64,000 bases of DNA, from positions 1-64,000 of the forward strand of contig CAMGZH010000013.1 of assembly GCA_946182825.1 (NCBI GenBank). Reading direction: 5' to 3'. The position numbers and the translations under genes were made by a program. Positions 63,389 to 64,000 of the stretch are shown here, piece by piece (within the stretch, counting starts at the first letter, position 1; each line of letters begins with the position of its first letter). The notes below the pieces were generated by a model that was given only the letters and a program-made list of their open reading frames with translations, had not been told where the DNA came from and made no database searches. The stretch comes from an uncultured Lachnospiraceae bacterium. Lineage in GTDB: Bacteria > Bacillota > Clostridia > Lachnospirales > Lachnospiraceae.

Positions 63389-63834
63389 TGAAGTACGAAA
63401 CAAAAGAAACTTTTGAAAAGGCTAACATGTTTGGTCAGGGAAATCCTAACGATGGATACGCTCAGTACTTCGTGGGCAACAGTTTTCTGAATCCTCTTAC
63501 TGATTTTAAAAATGGTCAGTTTCCCCTTTTTAATGTGACCTTTGAACCAGGATGTCATAATAACTGGCATATTCATCATGCTGATAAGGGTGGTGGACAG
63601 ATTCTTATCTGCACAGCCGGAGAAGGCTGGTATCAGGAAGAAGGAAAGCCAGTACAGGAACTTAAAGAGGGCACAGTTATTGTGATACCGCCAAATGTAA
63701 AGCATTGGCATGGTGCTAAAAAGGATAGTTGGTTTTCACATATATCGCTGGAGGTTCCAGGAGAAAACACAAGTAATGAGTGGTTGGAATCGGTAACAGA
63801 CGAAGAATATAACAAATTACAAGGAGGGATTTAA
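63388..63834 (+). CDS. Cupin-domain protein
   Basis: A 148-residue single-cupin protein. Cupin motif 1 is NWHIHHADKGGGQILICTAGEG with two metal-binding His, and motif 2 is VIVIPPNVKHWHGAKKD with the third His. The N-terminus resembles flavodoxin/CMD-operon cupins starting with a conserved F-x-x-G-xP stretch (MFGQGNP). Likely binds a metal and a small substrate; activity unknown. It overlaps the CMD gene by 1 bp and precedes the dehydrogenase gene by 3 bp. Confidence 0.85.
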   Translation: MKYETKETFEKANMFGQGNPNDGYAQYFVGNSFLNPLTDFKNGQFPLFNVTFEPGCHNNWHIHHADKGGGQILICTAGEGWYQEEGKPVQELKEGTVIVIPPNVKHWHGAKKDSWFSHISLEVPGENTSNEWLESVTDEEYNKLQGGI

Positions 63835-63837
63835 AAC

Positions 63838-64000
63838 ATGCAAAACTTTGATTATCAGACACCTACGAGACTGATTTTTGGAAAAGGCGTAGTGGAGAAG
63901 TTGCCTGAGGTAATGGGGCAGTTTGGTAAGAAGATTCTTCTTACCTATGGAGGAGGAAGTATCAAGAAGATTGGTCTTTATGACAAGGTAAAAGAGCTTC
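63838..64000 (+). CDS. Iron-containing alcohol dehydrogenase (partial, 3' end outside window)
   Basis: ATG 63838 follows AAGGAGG and the frame stays open to the window edge (54 codons). The start MQNFDYQTPTRLIFGKGVVEKLPE and KILLTYGGGSIKK match the N-terminal nucleotide-binding domain of group III iron-containing alcohol dehydrogenases of the YqhD/butanol-dehydrogenase type, including the GGGSIK loop. It would reduce aldehydes with NAD(P)H. Missing from the ORF track because it is truncated. Confidence 0.88.
   Translation, partial: MQNFDYQTPTRLIFGKGVVEKLPEVMGQFGKKILLTYGGGSIKKIGLYDKVKEL

Noticed and set aside
1-64000. CRISPR arrays, prophage, intact insertion sequences, restriction systems
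   Set aside because: No regularly spaced direct repeats, integrase, transposase, phage structural or restriction-modification genes were found.

Overview
The window looks like chromosomal DNA of a Gram-positive anaerobe of the class Clostridia, most likely a member of the Lachnospiraceae. This rests on gene order (murE-priA-def-fmt-membrane Zn peptidase-rsmB-rlmN-prpC-prkC-rsgA-rpe-thiN), strong AGGAGG-type ribosome binding sites, sigma-A promoters with 17-bp spacing, a DAP-type MurE, HemZ, dimeric glycyl-tRNA synthetase, pyruvate phosphate dikinase and a large M16C protease. No rRNA, phage, CRISPR array or intact insertion sequence was seen. The assignment is inference from gene content; no database search was possible.

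Layout. 1-2.6 kb is an AT-richer surface-glycosylation remnant: an aldolase-family gene broken by an in-frame stop, a convergent glycosyltransferase, and a 195-bp nested palindromic element. 2.6-17.6 kb is one long co-directional housekeeping run (cell wall, replication restart, protein maturation, rRNA modification, PrkC/PrpC signalling, RsgA, Rpe, ThiN, then an extracytoplasmic SGNH protein and a GNAT enzyme). relA follows with its own promoter and an intrinsic terminator.

20.1-31.8 kb is the most distinctive region. A metallo-hydrolase is followed by eight tightly packed genes: PelD, PelE, PelA deacetylase, PelF and PelG homologues (a Gram-positive Pel-type exopolysaccharide synthase), then a CotH-kinase lipoprotein, a VTC/CYTH polyphosphate-polymerase-like protein and a DUF4956 membrane protein. 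PelD has a degenerate epimerase domain fused to its N-terminus and keeps the RxxD c-di-GMP inhibitory-site motif beside a degenerate GGDEF. This looks like a c-di-GMP-controlled polysaccharide secretion system with an accessory CotH/VTC/DUF4956 module.

31.8-45.2 kb holds hemZ (possibly leaderless), a lytic transglycosylase, tRNA-Thr, lysA, tRNA-Leu, mecA, a leuB-ilvD-ilvB branched-chain amino-acid operon and a serC-serA-DUF1015 serine operon. 45.3-54.1 kb carries mscS, an M16C protease, era, recO, a membrane protein of unknown function, glyS and a YdcF-type protein. 54.1-61.3 kb has a divergent pair of secreted proteins (transglutaminase-like and PPC-type), a GH13 glucosidase and ppdK. The right end has two self-contained regulatory units: an XRE regulator behind two palindromic operators, and a MerR-controlled redox operon (flavodoxin, CMD protein, cupin, iron alcohol dehydrogenase cut by the window edge).
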